A stretch of DNA of 64,000 bases from Sanderia malayensis (taxonomy: Eukaryota > Cnidaria > Scyphozoa > Semaeostomeae > Pelagiidae). Location: NCBI GenBank assembly GCA_013076295.1, contig RQOL01000658.1, positions 930,001-994,000 of the forward strand, read 5' to 3'. The position numbers and the translations under genes are program-made. The notes below the pieces were generated by a model that saw nothing but the letters and a program-made list of their open reading frames with translations, did not search any database and was not told where the DNA came from. Of the stretch, positions 23,134 to 36,296 are shown one piece after another. Position 1 is the first letter of the stretch. Each line of letters begins with the position of its first letter.

Positions 23134-26100
23134 ATGGCTGACGAAAACATCTCGCCTGAAAACCTGAATCCATTTATCATTTTTTGCGGACTTTCATTCG
23201 TGTTTGTCAGCCTCAGTGTCATAAGGTGAGGGTATGTTATATTGGGAGACACTGAATTATGTGTTGTAAAAATTTTAAATTTGAGTTGATTTGATTGTTA
23301 TCACTACACTGCGCCGCTACTGTGCTTTCTGGCCCCGCCCCCTTATACCGAGTGACTCTAATTATTACAGTTTTGTATGGTACCCTTTATACTACACTAC
23401 ATACACCACTCTTAACGACCAGAAACCATCCCCAAGATTTCCAATCTCTTCTCTTCAATATGTGATTTGATTTTTCAGATATGTTTTTGTTGTTTTCACA
23501 ATTTGGTCACTGGCCCTTGGAGTGGCTTTGGGATTGTTGTTGCTCAGGTAGAAGCCAGTGCTTATTCATGTTCTGTTGTCTATTGACAATAACCACATCA
23601 AGGCTTGTCATGTGCTTAAAATTGTGTTTATATTTCAGCAATTTTCCAGAAATCCCAAATCTACTTTTCCTTCTCAGTCCTCTAAAGTCAATTGAGGTAT
23701 GTTGTAATGTTAAATTCACCACATTATCCATTAAGCCCCAAATATATTTGGTTTATGACCTGATGTTTTTTCAACCATCAATCATATAATACTTCCAACA
23801 ACTCTTTCTTTTGCCAAAGGCCCTCTCTCGCTATTCTGCTGATAATAAGACAATCGTAAAGAGAAAAGGATGCTCTGTTTGTGGCTCTGAAAGATGCTCC
23901 AGACACAGGTAATCTTTTTTATGTTTAGCTATACTTGTGATTAAAGCACTAATATCTCAGGAAAAAATTTTAATATCTAGAAGTAGTGAATCGTTAGTAA
24001 CTGTGTGCATACCTCTGTTGGTAATGTAATGTATAGCCAGCAGGGAATCCAGACCAAACTATAGGGAGTCCATCTCTCACATAAATTTCACTGAAGAGAA
24101 GTTTATATTACTTGCTGAATATCACCATAAGCAACATTAGCATCACTAGATGTAGGTATAGAAGTGTCAAATGATGTTCAATGATTTGAAATTGTGATCT
24201 GATAGGTAAGAAATGTTGTTGTTGTTTTGAAGAACCTGGCCTAAACATTTTTGTGAGGTCATCAAATGAATTAAAATGTTACTTTCACTTGATAAATTTA
24301 TCTCAAACTTGAAAATAACCTTAAAAACAGCATTTCTAATGTCCTAAGAGTAAAGTGTTGTTTGAGAACTTCAAACTAAATAAGGAAGAAAACAAGAATT
24401 TGCCCATCTCTGAAGGTTTGTAGCATTTTTCCAGCCAAACCAGAACCAACATTAAAACTGCTTCCATGATGCTCAGAAACCTTTAGTACAACGGATCATA
24501 CCTGCAACAAAAAGCAACCAATGAAGTTTTGTAAGTTCCAGTCTATAGGGGTTGTGAAAATGTGACATATCAATCCTCGGTGGGCAGACCTGCGCATGTT
24601 GTGTTACCAGATATTGCGCAGGAGCATTCATTACGTAACAATGTTCGTTTCGTTATGTAATTTACTGCGCAGGTCTATTACGTAATGAATGCTCCTGCGC
24701 AATATCTGGTAACATAACATGCGCAGGTCTGCCCACCTTTGGGGATCAATACGTCACATCTTCACAACTTCTATAGACAAGAACTTACGACACTATATAT
24801 AAGTGTGACTAGATAGCCTAGTGGATAAGGCGTCGGTGTGGCAGGCCGAAGGTCGTGGGTTCGAGTCCCACCCAGTCGCCATGCCTGGTCAATGTGTTGT
24901 GGTGGCAGCTCAGCATGTTGGACGGTTGGTGGTGAGAGCCCAACTTTCAGGCAAACAAAACCTTCAGTGGATTTCAGCGGCTCCGCCATGATGCTCGAGA
25001 GTTAGACTTCATCTAATATGTACTCGCAAGAGCTCATGGTAGTGCAACACCCAAGAGTCTAGGGTGATGCTAAGGGTGGGAATCCAAGCGTATACACAAG
25101 GGTGTGTGAGCGCAAATTTTTATTTTTTTTCATTAATTTTTTTTTCATTTATATAAATTTATTTCTTTTTTATGCTTGATTCTTTTATTTGAATTGTAAT
25201 GAAATAAAAATAAAAAAAAAATTAAGAAGATTATTTTGTTATTATTTGATTTTATTTAAGCAATCAAAAAGTAAGGTTAAATGAAATTAAAAACTAAAAC
25301 TAGCTCTTAGCATTGTTGAAATGAGTGCTGCTGTGATTTAAAGCCAATAATCGGGACTGAAGCATCTAGGCATTGATTAAAAAGATATGTATTGAAATGA
25401 GTGCCTGCCAAGGGCGCCAGAAGCATTTTGAGGTGGTGGAGGCAGCTGCTTAAAAAAGGCACATTTTCAATGATTACCAAAATAATGAATCAGTAAAAAA
25501 CTTAACAGAAAATAATTTAACTGTGAAATGTAGGCTTATAGGCTTGAAATCTTCCAAAATAGCTGTCGCGTTTTTCTGATCTTTTAATAAATTGACTGGC
25601 AACTTTTCGGAGTTGATGGTGTCCATGCCTTGTTTGTGCAGATTAGCAAACATTTTATTGCTTAAGCTATTTGCTGTCACATAGACCTTAGCCATGTCTT
25701 TATTCGACGCATCGTATTAAATGTACGTTCTGCTGTTGCAGCTTCTTAAGCTGCGACTAAACATTCACCGAACAGTGAAGTAGTTCAAGGAGTTAGATGT
25801 TAGCTTGCTTCTGTCGTATGTCAAGCCCACATTTTAATTCGATAGCCGAATGACTTGCTGTGCGGGCCAATTTCAAATGCAGCATGACGCATGTATGTAG
25901 AGCGTAACGGTAGCTGACTAATATCAACGGGTGAAGGATGATTATATGTCTGGTGCATTGATTCCTTTGACCTTATGCTATTCTCCATTGCTAGCAAGCG
26001 CTACTGTAGACTAGCGGTAACTAACCTGCACACTAACCTCGAGATCACTGGTTCGAAACCTGACGAGAACATCTACTTTGTGTTTTAATGAATTTGTAAT

Positions 26101-29100
26101 TTGAATGTCCTAGTACCAAGCTCCTGCGAAGTACTCCAAATTGGCTACTACGCAGGAGCTTGCATGACGTAATACTACTGACAGTGTCTTGTGTATCAGT
26201 TAGGGTTAGGGTTAGGGTTAGTGTGCCCTAAAGGTGGGCGTATATGCGCAGTGCCATATATAGGCTACTGCGCAGGAGTATGCATGACGTAATACTAATG
26301 TATTACGGTGTCTGGTGTATCAGTTAGGGTTAGGGTTAGGGTTTGGGTTAGGGTTAGGGTTGGTGTGCCCTAAAGGTGGGTGTGTATGCGCAGTGCCATA
26401 TATAGGCTGCTGCGCAGGAGTATGCATGACGTAATATTACTGGCAGTGTCTTGTGTATCAGTTAGGGTTAGGGTTAGGGTTTGGATTAGGGCGTGGGTCA
26501 GAGTGCCCTAAAGGTGGGTGTGCATGCGCAGAGCCATACATAGGCTACTGCGCAGGAGTATGCATGGCGTAATGCCACTGACAGTGTCTGTAGTACTACG
26601 TCATGCTGACGTACTACTCCGATGGGTGTCAGACGAAAAGCTTTAGTAGTTATTATGTTTCCGATTTTCAACGTTATTCTGAAGTTCTGTACCGATCAAA
26701 GATTGTTCTACAATGTAAACACTAGAAGTTAGTAAATGTACGCATAATAGTTAATTTTTGTCACGTTTGTATTGCACCCTGTACCCAACGGCTTTTATCG
26801 GCTGGATGCGGGAACAGCTGATGAAAACCATAAAACCAAATTTTCATTGTTGCACGCAAACATTCCTCTGTTGCTTACAATTAATAGTTTTTAGCATATT
26901 ATTGATCAATGATGAATATTCCTTCTATTTTTATTTCAGACCAGAGGTCTCTTTTCACAGCTTAAATGTAAGTCACAACACTTGACCAAGCTTTCATATC
27001 ATACCCACAAATCTATGGCGTATTCTATGACTTCATGTTTCTGCATTTGAAAATTCAATATAAAGTATCATTTTATTCAGCCTTGGGAAGATCTCCTTAT
27101 ACCCGAGCCTGTTGACAAGGCACTGACAGAGGTAGATAATTTCTTGTTAGTGAATAACGGTTGTTTTAATAGTAGTTCTTTTTCTGACAATTTTTGGTTA
27201 GCCATGCATTTTATACATTGTAGCGCTCACCATTCTTGTCAAAAGTATCTAAGATGCGTATATCATGCCAGAACGTGCCGTTCTCAATTGCTTGTTTTTA
27301 TTTATAGTTTTTGGAGATACTGCTCAGAACTCATGTTTATTCTTGGTATTGGTAAGTAATTTGAACAGTTTATTTTATGCCGTAAGTGTAAGCCCAGTAA
27401 AATTTAGATCGAGCTTGGAGCCATCCCCTACTTTTCTACAAATCAAGAAGTATGCCCCTTTTATGGATAAAGATTGCCCCCTGGCATTAAACGTGTCTTG
27501 TGTCATGCCTTTTTTCTTGTGGTGCCCTCCCCACTTTTAGGTATGCTCCTACAATTCTCTCCAGTCTATTATTCAAGCACAATTGGTTATTGTTTTTTAT
27601 TGTTTTAAAAACAAGTTTTAGTGTAAACGTTCTTATGAAACTAAGTCCTTATATGCCTGTTTTTGCGATATTTTATCTTTATTTTCTCCAGCTTATTATT
27701 CAAGCACAATTGGTTATTGTTTTTTATTGTTTCAAAAGCAAGTTTTAGTGTAAACGTTCTTATGAAACTAAGTCCTTATATGCTTGTTTTTGCGATATTT
27801 TATCTGTGTTTCTCTGTAATGCATGACATTTAGAGCTTGACTCATGTTGTCTTCGACCAGACTTGAAACATACATACTATACATACTATACCTAATACAC
27901 AAACATACCATACCTACTATACCTACTATACAAGCTTACTATACCTACTATACAAACATACTATGCATACTATACCTACTATACAAACATACCATACTAT
28001 ACTATATATGTATGTAGCATTAAGATATGTTGTTATTGATTTTCGCAGGGAGCTAAGTCACGATCAAGGTTTTGTTGATGAATCGCGAAGAAATATCAGA
28101 TTTTTGGTCTCAGTTATCATCCGCAGAATACAAAACGTAAACTGCTTTTGAATGCGAAGTCATATGTTTATTTGCAATAGTTTTCAGTGTTAACTTTATC
28201 TGTTCTGTTTTGTTACTTAAAATGTAATAAAGCAATGGTATTGTATAACGAATCATGCATCACTTACAACCATGAGCTTGCTACAACCCTGGAACTAGTG
28301 TTGATGGTTTTATTGCGATTAGATAGTATTACATGGTATTATAGACTTCTTTTCCATTTTAGATTAATATTCCCAAGTTTATCTTGACGAAATGGTTGAG
28401 AAGAATTATGATTCATCTTGACTGCTATGCCAGGACTCGCGAAAAGGGTATGAAAATGCGCAAGTGTAAAACACCTTTACACCACTTTACACCACCACAT
28501 CTTAATTTAGTCTGATTAATTCTTCATTTGTAATTGATTGCAATTTCTCCTTATGTCTCTTCTTAAGTTGCTCACAGAGAAGATGTCCAAGCAGAAGTAC
28601 TTAATGCCCTTGGAAATCAGAAGCATTTCGCCGTTGAATCTGAGTCTACTGAGAATGATTACATGAGATTTCTCATCGAAACTTTATTTCCATTCATCCT
28701 GCCACCAAAATTCTTGAAGTGCAGGTATTACTGTCAATGCAATGATTTTAAATTTATTTTTGTCACTAATTTTATTTTCCTGGGAATCCTCGTGTTTTAT
28801 TAAACATCTTTGTGTCTCCATCTGCATCATTGTCATCGTCTTGTACATTTTCGCATTTTTTTATTTCCTCGCATTTTTTCAAGCATCATACCCTATCTGC
28901 ATGCCCTGTGCATTGTCTGTTGCATGAGTTACTTTATTATATAACCGAATTTTTACTTTGCAGGAGTGCTAGCATTCTTCTTCGCGAACTTTTGACGAAT
29001 ATCATTCTCCTTCCAACTGCCGAAAAGATTGCAGATCCAGTAAGCTTTGTGTCAAATTTCCATATGCAATAAAGACTCTTACCCAAAACCACAAGTAGTG

Positions 29101-32100
29101 GATTTCCTTTTACCAATACCTTATAACATTATTTTTAGCTGTGTGTTACCAAAAGTCATGCTTTATCTCTGCATTTCAATGCTTTGCAGGATTTTGTCAA
29201 CCAACTGTTGCTCATTTTACTCGATGATGAACCTGTGAGTTCAAGATTTGCTGTTTTCTTTTGCTAATTCGAATTTGTGAAGAATGTCCAGATATCATTC
29301 TTTATCGCGAAGCCTAAGTCGTGTTTTCATGTTATTGAAGCTTACGTTTCTCTCACTCCTAGCTTAAAGAGCCAACTAAACCTCCGAGTCCCAAGGTCAC
29401 TATGCTAGATGGATTTGCAAAAGCAAAATCAAATCATGCAAATTCGGTAAGTTGCTCTGCTTCATTCGGATCAACTTTTAATATTTGACATCATTGGCTA
29501 TCGCTATCGTGGCCCATGGCAACCCATGCACTTAGGGCACACAGTATGGGACATTATGCCCGTCTTCACCCCGTCTTCCATTGGTTGATTTAAGCACACT
29601 CTGCGCATGCTTGAGCCACATTTGTTCATGTTTATATATATTTTATCTTCTTACATTTTCTTGTGCCTTCTTATATCTTCTTCTACGCCTTTATTTCTCT
29701 TCTCTACAATCTTATATCTTCTTGTATCCTCTTCATGTAAGGTCTGGTTATTTTCTGAACAATTTGAAATAATTTAATGATTGTTTTTAGGCGCTAGAAT
29801 TGTCTGTATATGGACTCATCCATGACACAACATTGCTTCTTCCGTTCATGCAATTTATGAGGAAAGAGGGCGCGTTAAACGTTCTACAATTCTGTCTTGA
29901 TGTTGGTAAGAACACCATCTTTTGAAATTTTTTCTTGATATCTCCTTCATGTGCATTCTTGTATCTCCTTATACTCGCTCTTACCTTCTTTTGTTATTAT
30001 AGCTTCCCTAAAAACATTCTTGTGTACATTTTTGTAACTCTGTGCATTTTTGTAACTCTTTGTGGATCTTTTGATTTTTGTGTGATTCAACCTTTATTAA
30101 CAACATTAATGTATAACGTATGACGTAATGTATTTCTTGTGCATTCTTCTATTTCCTTGCATTTTTTTTCTCCTTCTATGTTATTGTATCTCTTTGTGCG
30201 TCCTCTTAATTTCTTGTGTTACTAATGTTTCTTTAACATCCTCTTCACTTCGTATAGCTTTAAACCCACTTCGGCAACATTCTTTCTTCTTTTACATCTT
30301 TATATATGTTATTTATATCGTATCTTGCCTTTTTTAGAGGACTTCAACAAGAGAAGCTTAGCTGCTGACTTGTCAGAAGTTAAACATGAGAAAATGCTGA
30401 AAGAAGTACGCTATTTATTTTATTTCTGGAAGGTTTTTTGCAGTTGCTGTTATTGCTGTCATTGAGTTGTTTAAGTCATCAAGCTTCCACGGAAATAAAA
30501 GATCAAAAACAATATTTTTCCAGGCAAGAGAAATTTATTCGTCGTATTTCGAGAAGGAAGCAGTTGACAAAATTAATTTCCCTGAGGAAATCGTGACTGA
30601 ATTCAAAGAAGGTATATTGTAAATTTATTTTGTAATCTTTAGTCATGGTAAGGCGCATCATTAAGATAATACTTTCTTACACAGCTAGTCAAATACACGT
30701 ATCCTATGCATGTCAAATAAAGCAGGCCTTTGTCCATTGATCAAACCATTCCCAGTGCTTTAGCTGAGCAATAACTTGGGAATTAGATAGCTATGATAAG
30801 CATGTAAAACTTTCAGTTTTAACATCTAATCTTGTATCCTTTTAGCGACTGATTTTGCGAGCAATGGAAAGTCACAATCGAGAACTGCAGAACCGCTTTT
30901 CAAGTGAGATAGTTTTTTCGACTTGCAATCACATCACTTACAGTCGAGTTTGCTACCTTGCTTCTGTCATTTATGTCCGTACCTCGCCTTTGTTTAGATT
31001 CAGGATTGTTTTTCGTTGTTTCAGGGCCTATGAATTCGCATTGAATTTGATCGAAGATAATTTTGCTCCTCTGTTTCATCAAAGCGATGAAGTACGTGTG
31101 ATTATTATTATATATTATATATTCTTTCTGTTGCTCGTTTTATTTCCTTGCAATTGCAGTACACTTAAGGTTATTGTGCATAATAAGCCATGCAAGGCAT
31201 GAAAAATATGTTTATCTACCTATGGAATAGAATTATAATGAAAATTTGTTTTTTGCAGCCCTACTTGATTCAATTTGTTTTCTTGTAGTTCTACCTGATT
31301 CTTTGCGGGCCAAGAGTAGTGGAGCAACCAAAGAAAGAGCAAGCAAAGTAATTTATATCATGTCATTATCCTCTGATCATTAGACGCTTCTAATTATATC
31401 GCCATGTTAATTGTGCTCTGAACACAAACTGTTCATATTTATTTGTGGTAATGCGTTATTTCTTAAATTTGATTCAGAGCAGTGAAAAAGAAATTCATGC
31501 CCCTTGCTGAACTGACAAGGCTCGCTAACAAAATCAAAGCAAGAAAGAGATCTGCGAAAGGTAGCTATTTTTGACGTGAGAATTTTATACCATACAAAGT
31601 CTTGGAGCTATCATACAAAGTCTTAGAGCTATCATACAAAGTCTTAGACTTGGATAACTGTTATCATACAAAGTCTTAGACTATCCAAAATAGTCGCAGT
31701 TTTACTTTTAGATTCTTTTATTTTTTGTACGTTCTTGAACATACTATATGTTCCTTTTTTCCGCTACACGTATTTTCTTTCTCACCCTCACGACGTTTCT
31801 TTGGACATTCATTTAAATATCGAATGCTGCTTTTTCTGTTAGCCCCTGTGAAAGTATGTAAAGTTTAAACAAATGGTTGCATAAAGTACTTATAAGTAAA
31901 GTAATCCACAACGGAAAGACAAATCTAAAGCTGTTGTCATATTTTTTAATTTCTTTCAAAAATCATTTTCGCAATGGTAATGGTGATTTTTGTTGAACTG
32001 AAGCTTGTTTTCTTTTCACATTGTTAAAACAACCTCTCTTTTTTCAGACGACAAGGCTTTAGCTATATTCCTGGATGAAATTGAGCCTGAGGATACACCC

Positions 32101-35100
32101 TTGGAGGTAATATCACCAAATAAAATCCACATAAGATCATAAATTAACGGACCGTTAATGAACTATAATTTGTAACTATCTGCAGTCTCTTGATATTGTT
32201 TCACGAAGCTTTGATTTTTACCATCCAGCACCTTGCCGATGAAGAGGATGTGGAGGAAGATTTCCCAAGTGAGATGATGAATGATGATATGGACGAAGGT
32301 GAACAGAGAGATCTTAGTTATTGGCACATTACCATTCCAAGAATTGATTCGATTTTTGAAAGAAATAAGAAGGTACGAAAACACTATCATTCGTTGCCGT
32401 GGATTACTTTACCTGTATGCCATAGCCATCTTTGTGAACATTTTTATGAAAACTTATAGGTTTGAGCTTTCAGTAACCTAATACAGTAGCAAAAACTAAA
32501 ATTTATTTTTATTTTATTTTATTCATATGCGATAAGTCTAATTTTATTGTATCTATTTGTATTTTAGGTTTATATTTTTGTTATTAATGTTGACTGCATT
32601 GGAACTAAAGAAGGTTTTCGTTCAGGTGAAGAATTTTTAACATTTATTTTATTATTTATTTTGAAATTTGAAATAACAATTATATTTTGCCTTTTTGCTT
32701 TGCTTTCGAACAGATAAACTTATCAAAAGTAGATTTGCTTTGCTTAATATAAATAATATGCTCTTTATGAAGTGATAAACTTTCTATCTTCTCCCTTTTC
32801 TCCTAGCAACTGTAATATTCTTTCTGTAATTCAAAATTTTCTTTTTGTAGAGGAAAAATGGCAATTAACGAGGTTTGTTTATTGAATTTCTCTATTTCCT
32901 TCTTATTTTGATTATTATTTTACATGGTTCATCCAGAGTCCAGAAAAAGTCACGGCTCCACGGCTCTGAGCCGGAGGAAGGTTTTTGTTTTTATGGTCAT
33001 TTTTGAGGAAGGTTTACTAATTTTATAAAAATTTCGGCTTGAGGAAAAATTTCGGTAAATTGTATTCTCTATAAATTCTATTACCATTCTGTAAAAAGCT
33101 AAACAACAAACTTTGTGTCATATATGTCACTCAACTATGTAGACATATGGATATAATTTCCCAAAAAAATTATCAACTACATTTGATTCTCATAGCAATA
33201 GAAAATCTTGAATTTTGCAATTGAGTTTAAAAACCCCACTATTTTACTTCTATAAAATGAGGAAGGTCCAATTTACAGAATTGGTAGCCAGAGGAAGGTT
33301 TGACCTTTTTCTGGACTCTGGGTTCATCTGTAGTTCATTGTGCTGATTAACTAATAACAAACTGCTTGTTGACATCGATGACTGCGACAGTACATATTTA
33401 ATTCCTCTCGAATTTTTGCAATCTTTTTTTTTCAGGAAGTACAATGAGTTTTTCGTATTGGATAGCAAGTTGCGACAATTCCATGGTATTTCTTTGAATA
33501 TTCTTTTTGAAAAAGATCTTCTTCAGTACATATCTTCATCACTCCTTTTTAAAGAACTAAATTCATTATAACAATGCCATTTGTATTTACTTTTTAAATT
33601 GATATTTTTAGGCTCCCTGCATCGAACAGAGCTGCCAGCAAAGAGAACTATTCTCAAGAAGGACTTGGATTTTCTTGCTTCGTGTCGATTACCTTTCCAA
33701 GAATATTTACAAGTAACAAGTTCTTCCAGATCCACATACCTTTTCCATATCTTTATGTTTACTTGTACGCTTTTATATTTTCTTGCACTTTCTCTTGTCT
33801 TTTTGCACATCTTCGTATGTTTTTGTATCTTCTAGCATCTTCTACATCTTTGTATCTTGTACCTCCTGGTATCTTTTTTTTTACATTTTCATATCTTGTA
33901 CCTATCATCCTGTATCTTTTTCTACATTTTTCATATTTTTTTGTACCTTCTTATGTCTTTTTTTACATCTTTGTATCCTGTTGTATATCCTCGTATCCTA
34001 TTGAGAATTTTTACACCGGCCTAGACTATTCCTCTACATATTTTCAATTGATTTTCAACCAATTTTCCTTCCAGAGTTTGGTACGTAACCCAGTTCTTAG
34101 AGGCAGTAGTCTACTTCAAATCTTTCTATCACCTGGCTCTCAAATAACTGGAATGTTTGAGCCTGAAAGTATGGGCAAAGAAGCTGGTATACAAATTTTA
34201 ATACTTCAACATAACCCTATATTTAAATATTTACATTTCTACAATTCATGCTGTTTTATTATCAACTACTTAATTTAAATTTATTTTATTTTTCAAACAG
34301 GTCGTAAGATAAAGAACATAAAAAGCAAACTTTCAATAGAGGTACGTGTTTTAGTTGATTCACAGATAACCTTTTCATTACCTCTTTGTATCCTTGCAGA
34401 AAAAATAACTACCGTATTTCTGTATATTATTATTAATATGCATAGTTTCTGTATCACATTGTTACCATTATGTATGTATTGTAATGCGGATAGCATGACT
34501 GCTTGTTTATTTTCAGAGAGGACAAAACTTGGAAGAGTTTCTTCAAGCTTTTCTAGCATCAGCCGAGCCTCCAAAGAAAAAGATTCCACCAAAGTAAGCA
34601 ATTAATTAGTGATGTTTTTCAAAGTATAAGGTATTGGAATTAGTCTAGTGTAGCTTAATATTACTGCTAATAATAGTTTAATTAATAAATTCTTTAGTGT
34701 TAATGTAACGAACTTGAAAACTATGCGTTGCAAGATGCTGACATATGTCTAACATTCCTTCTTTTTACTTTTTTATATTGCCTTCCATGGAAGGATATGA
34801 TATATATTATAAGGCTATAAGTTATATTATTTTAGGCCTGCATCAGACAAAGCCCAACGTCAAATAACTAAGCAAAGGAGGAACAGCAAGGCAAGAAAAG
34901 ATCATTGCTTACTATATTCTCTCTTTAATGAATTTATTTAAATTAACTTTTATTTTATTTGAGTTCCCCGAGTTCCCTTTGAATTGATTTGACTGCTACA
35001 AGCTCCATAATATTTACAACAAATATTCTTTTTTCCTGTGCTTTAAGTTATAAATCTGTGTTTCTTTTGTAGTATTTTCTCCCCCAAAGACCTTGGTAAG

Positions 35101-36012
35101 TAATGCACATAAATATTCATCTTTACATCGCTGTATCAATCTTTATTATTACAATATGATACCTACAATATGCGACAAGTCTTTAAGACTTTCACAAATT
35201 CCCTTCTCTTTTAAACAATGCTGTCTCTAAAGACAGTTTGATACAATATCGACAACATCTCTTTTGCACGATGATCACAAGGGTCTGATTGAGAAAACAA
35301 CATTGTTTTAGGGGAAGTGAGGGTCGAATGAAGTCTTGGAAGTTGCTCAAGGACTTTTGTTCACAACCATGTACTTTTTACTATGGCAATGTCATAGTAA
35401 AAAGTAAAAGAACTTTTAATGCCAATTGCTATTGCTTTTAATTTAAACTAATTTTACAGTATTACTTTTAACGTTTATATAACATTGGTCATCATTCTTT
35501 TACAGGCCAAGATGTAGGGCTCCTTTTTCCTCAAATGGTCAGATTAAAAGCATTTATAAAAAATTTGATTTTACACTACGACCAGTTGGTGCTTTAAGCA
35601 TCTGATAGATATTTTTCCATCTATTCAAATTTATTATATAGACATGTTGCAATGTAGATTATGATATGCATCATGCCTTTTTGCATCGTTTCATTTTAGA
35701 CACCTTGAAGCCTTCCTGCCAACCACACACTGTAACGAATTACATCATATACGCCGGTTAGCAGTAGAAATTACTATTTTTATATTATTGTTACTATTAT
35801 CGCTTTTATTTTAATTATGCTAACACGAGGAGCATAATGTTTCGGTCTCTAGGATTGTAAGGATATATTTTAACTACACTTGCTAATTTTTTAGCATTTG
35901 CTACCACTATTACTATTACTACTGCTACTACTATTGCTACTACTATTACTATTATTACTACTACTACTACTACTATTACTACTAGTGTTACTATTATTAC
36001 TACTACTACTAC

Positions 36013-36065
<53 letters not shown>

Positions 36066-36069
36066 TTAA

Positions 36070-36104
<35 letters not shown>

Positions 36105-36141
36105 TTACTGCTACTATTACTACTACTATTACTACTACTAT

Positions 36142-36176
<35 letters not shown>

Positions 36177-36213
36177 TTACTACTAGTGTTACTATTATTA
36201 CTACTACTACTAC

Positions 36214-36260
<47 letters not shown>

Positions 36261-36264
36261 TTAA

Positions 36265-36296
<32 letters not shown>

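Larger units (their letters stand above)
23909..26939 (+). other. SNX14 intron 4 (3 kb), a transposon landing site
   Basis: It contains a hairpin element (24541-24778), a tRNA-derived SINE (24807-25145), a hAT transposase relic (about 25568-25760) and a TTAGGG-bearing minisatellite (26143-26600). The rest is AT-rich without recognisable structure. Confidence 0.8.

Noticed and set aside
24807..24881. A functional tRNA gene
   Set aside because: The box A and B sequences are good, but the acceptor stem is mismatched and a SINE body with a second dispersed copy follows directly.
26143..26600. A chromosome end (telomere)
   Set aside because: TTAGGG runs are short, interrupted and embedded in a minisatellite inside an intron, with genes continuing on both sides.
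26143..26600. CRISPR-like array
   Set aside because: Units are continuous tandem repeats without unique spacers, in an animal genome.
33682..34278. 198-aa Phe/Tyr/Leu-rich frame
   Set aside because: It overlaps SNX14 exons 26-27 in other phases and the pyrimidine-rich intron between them; only the exon parts are coding.
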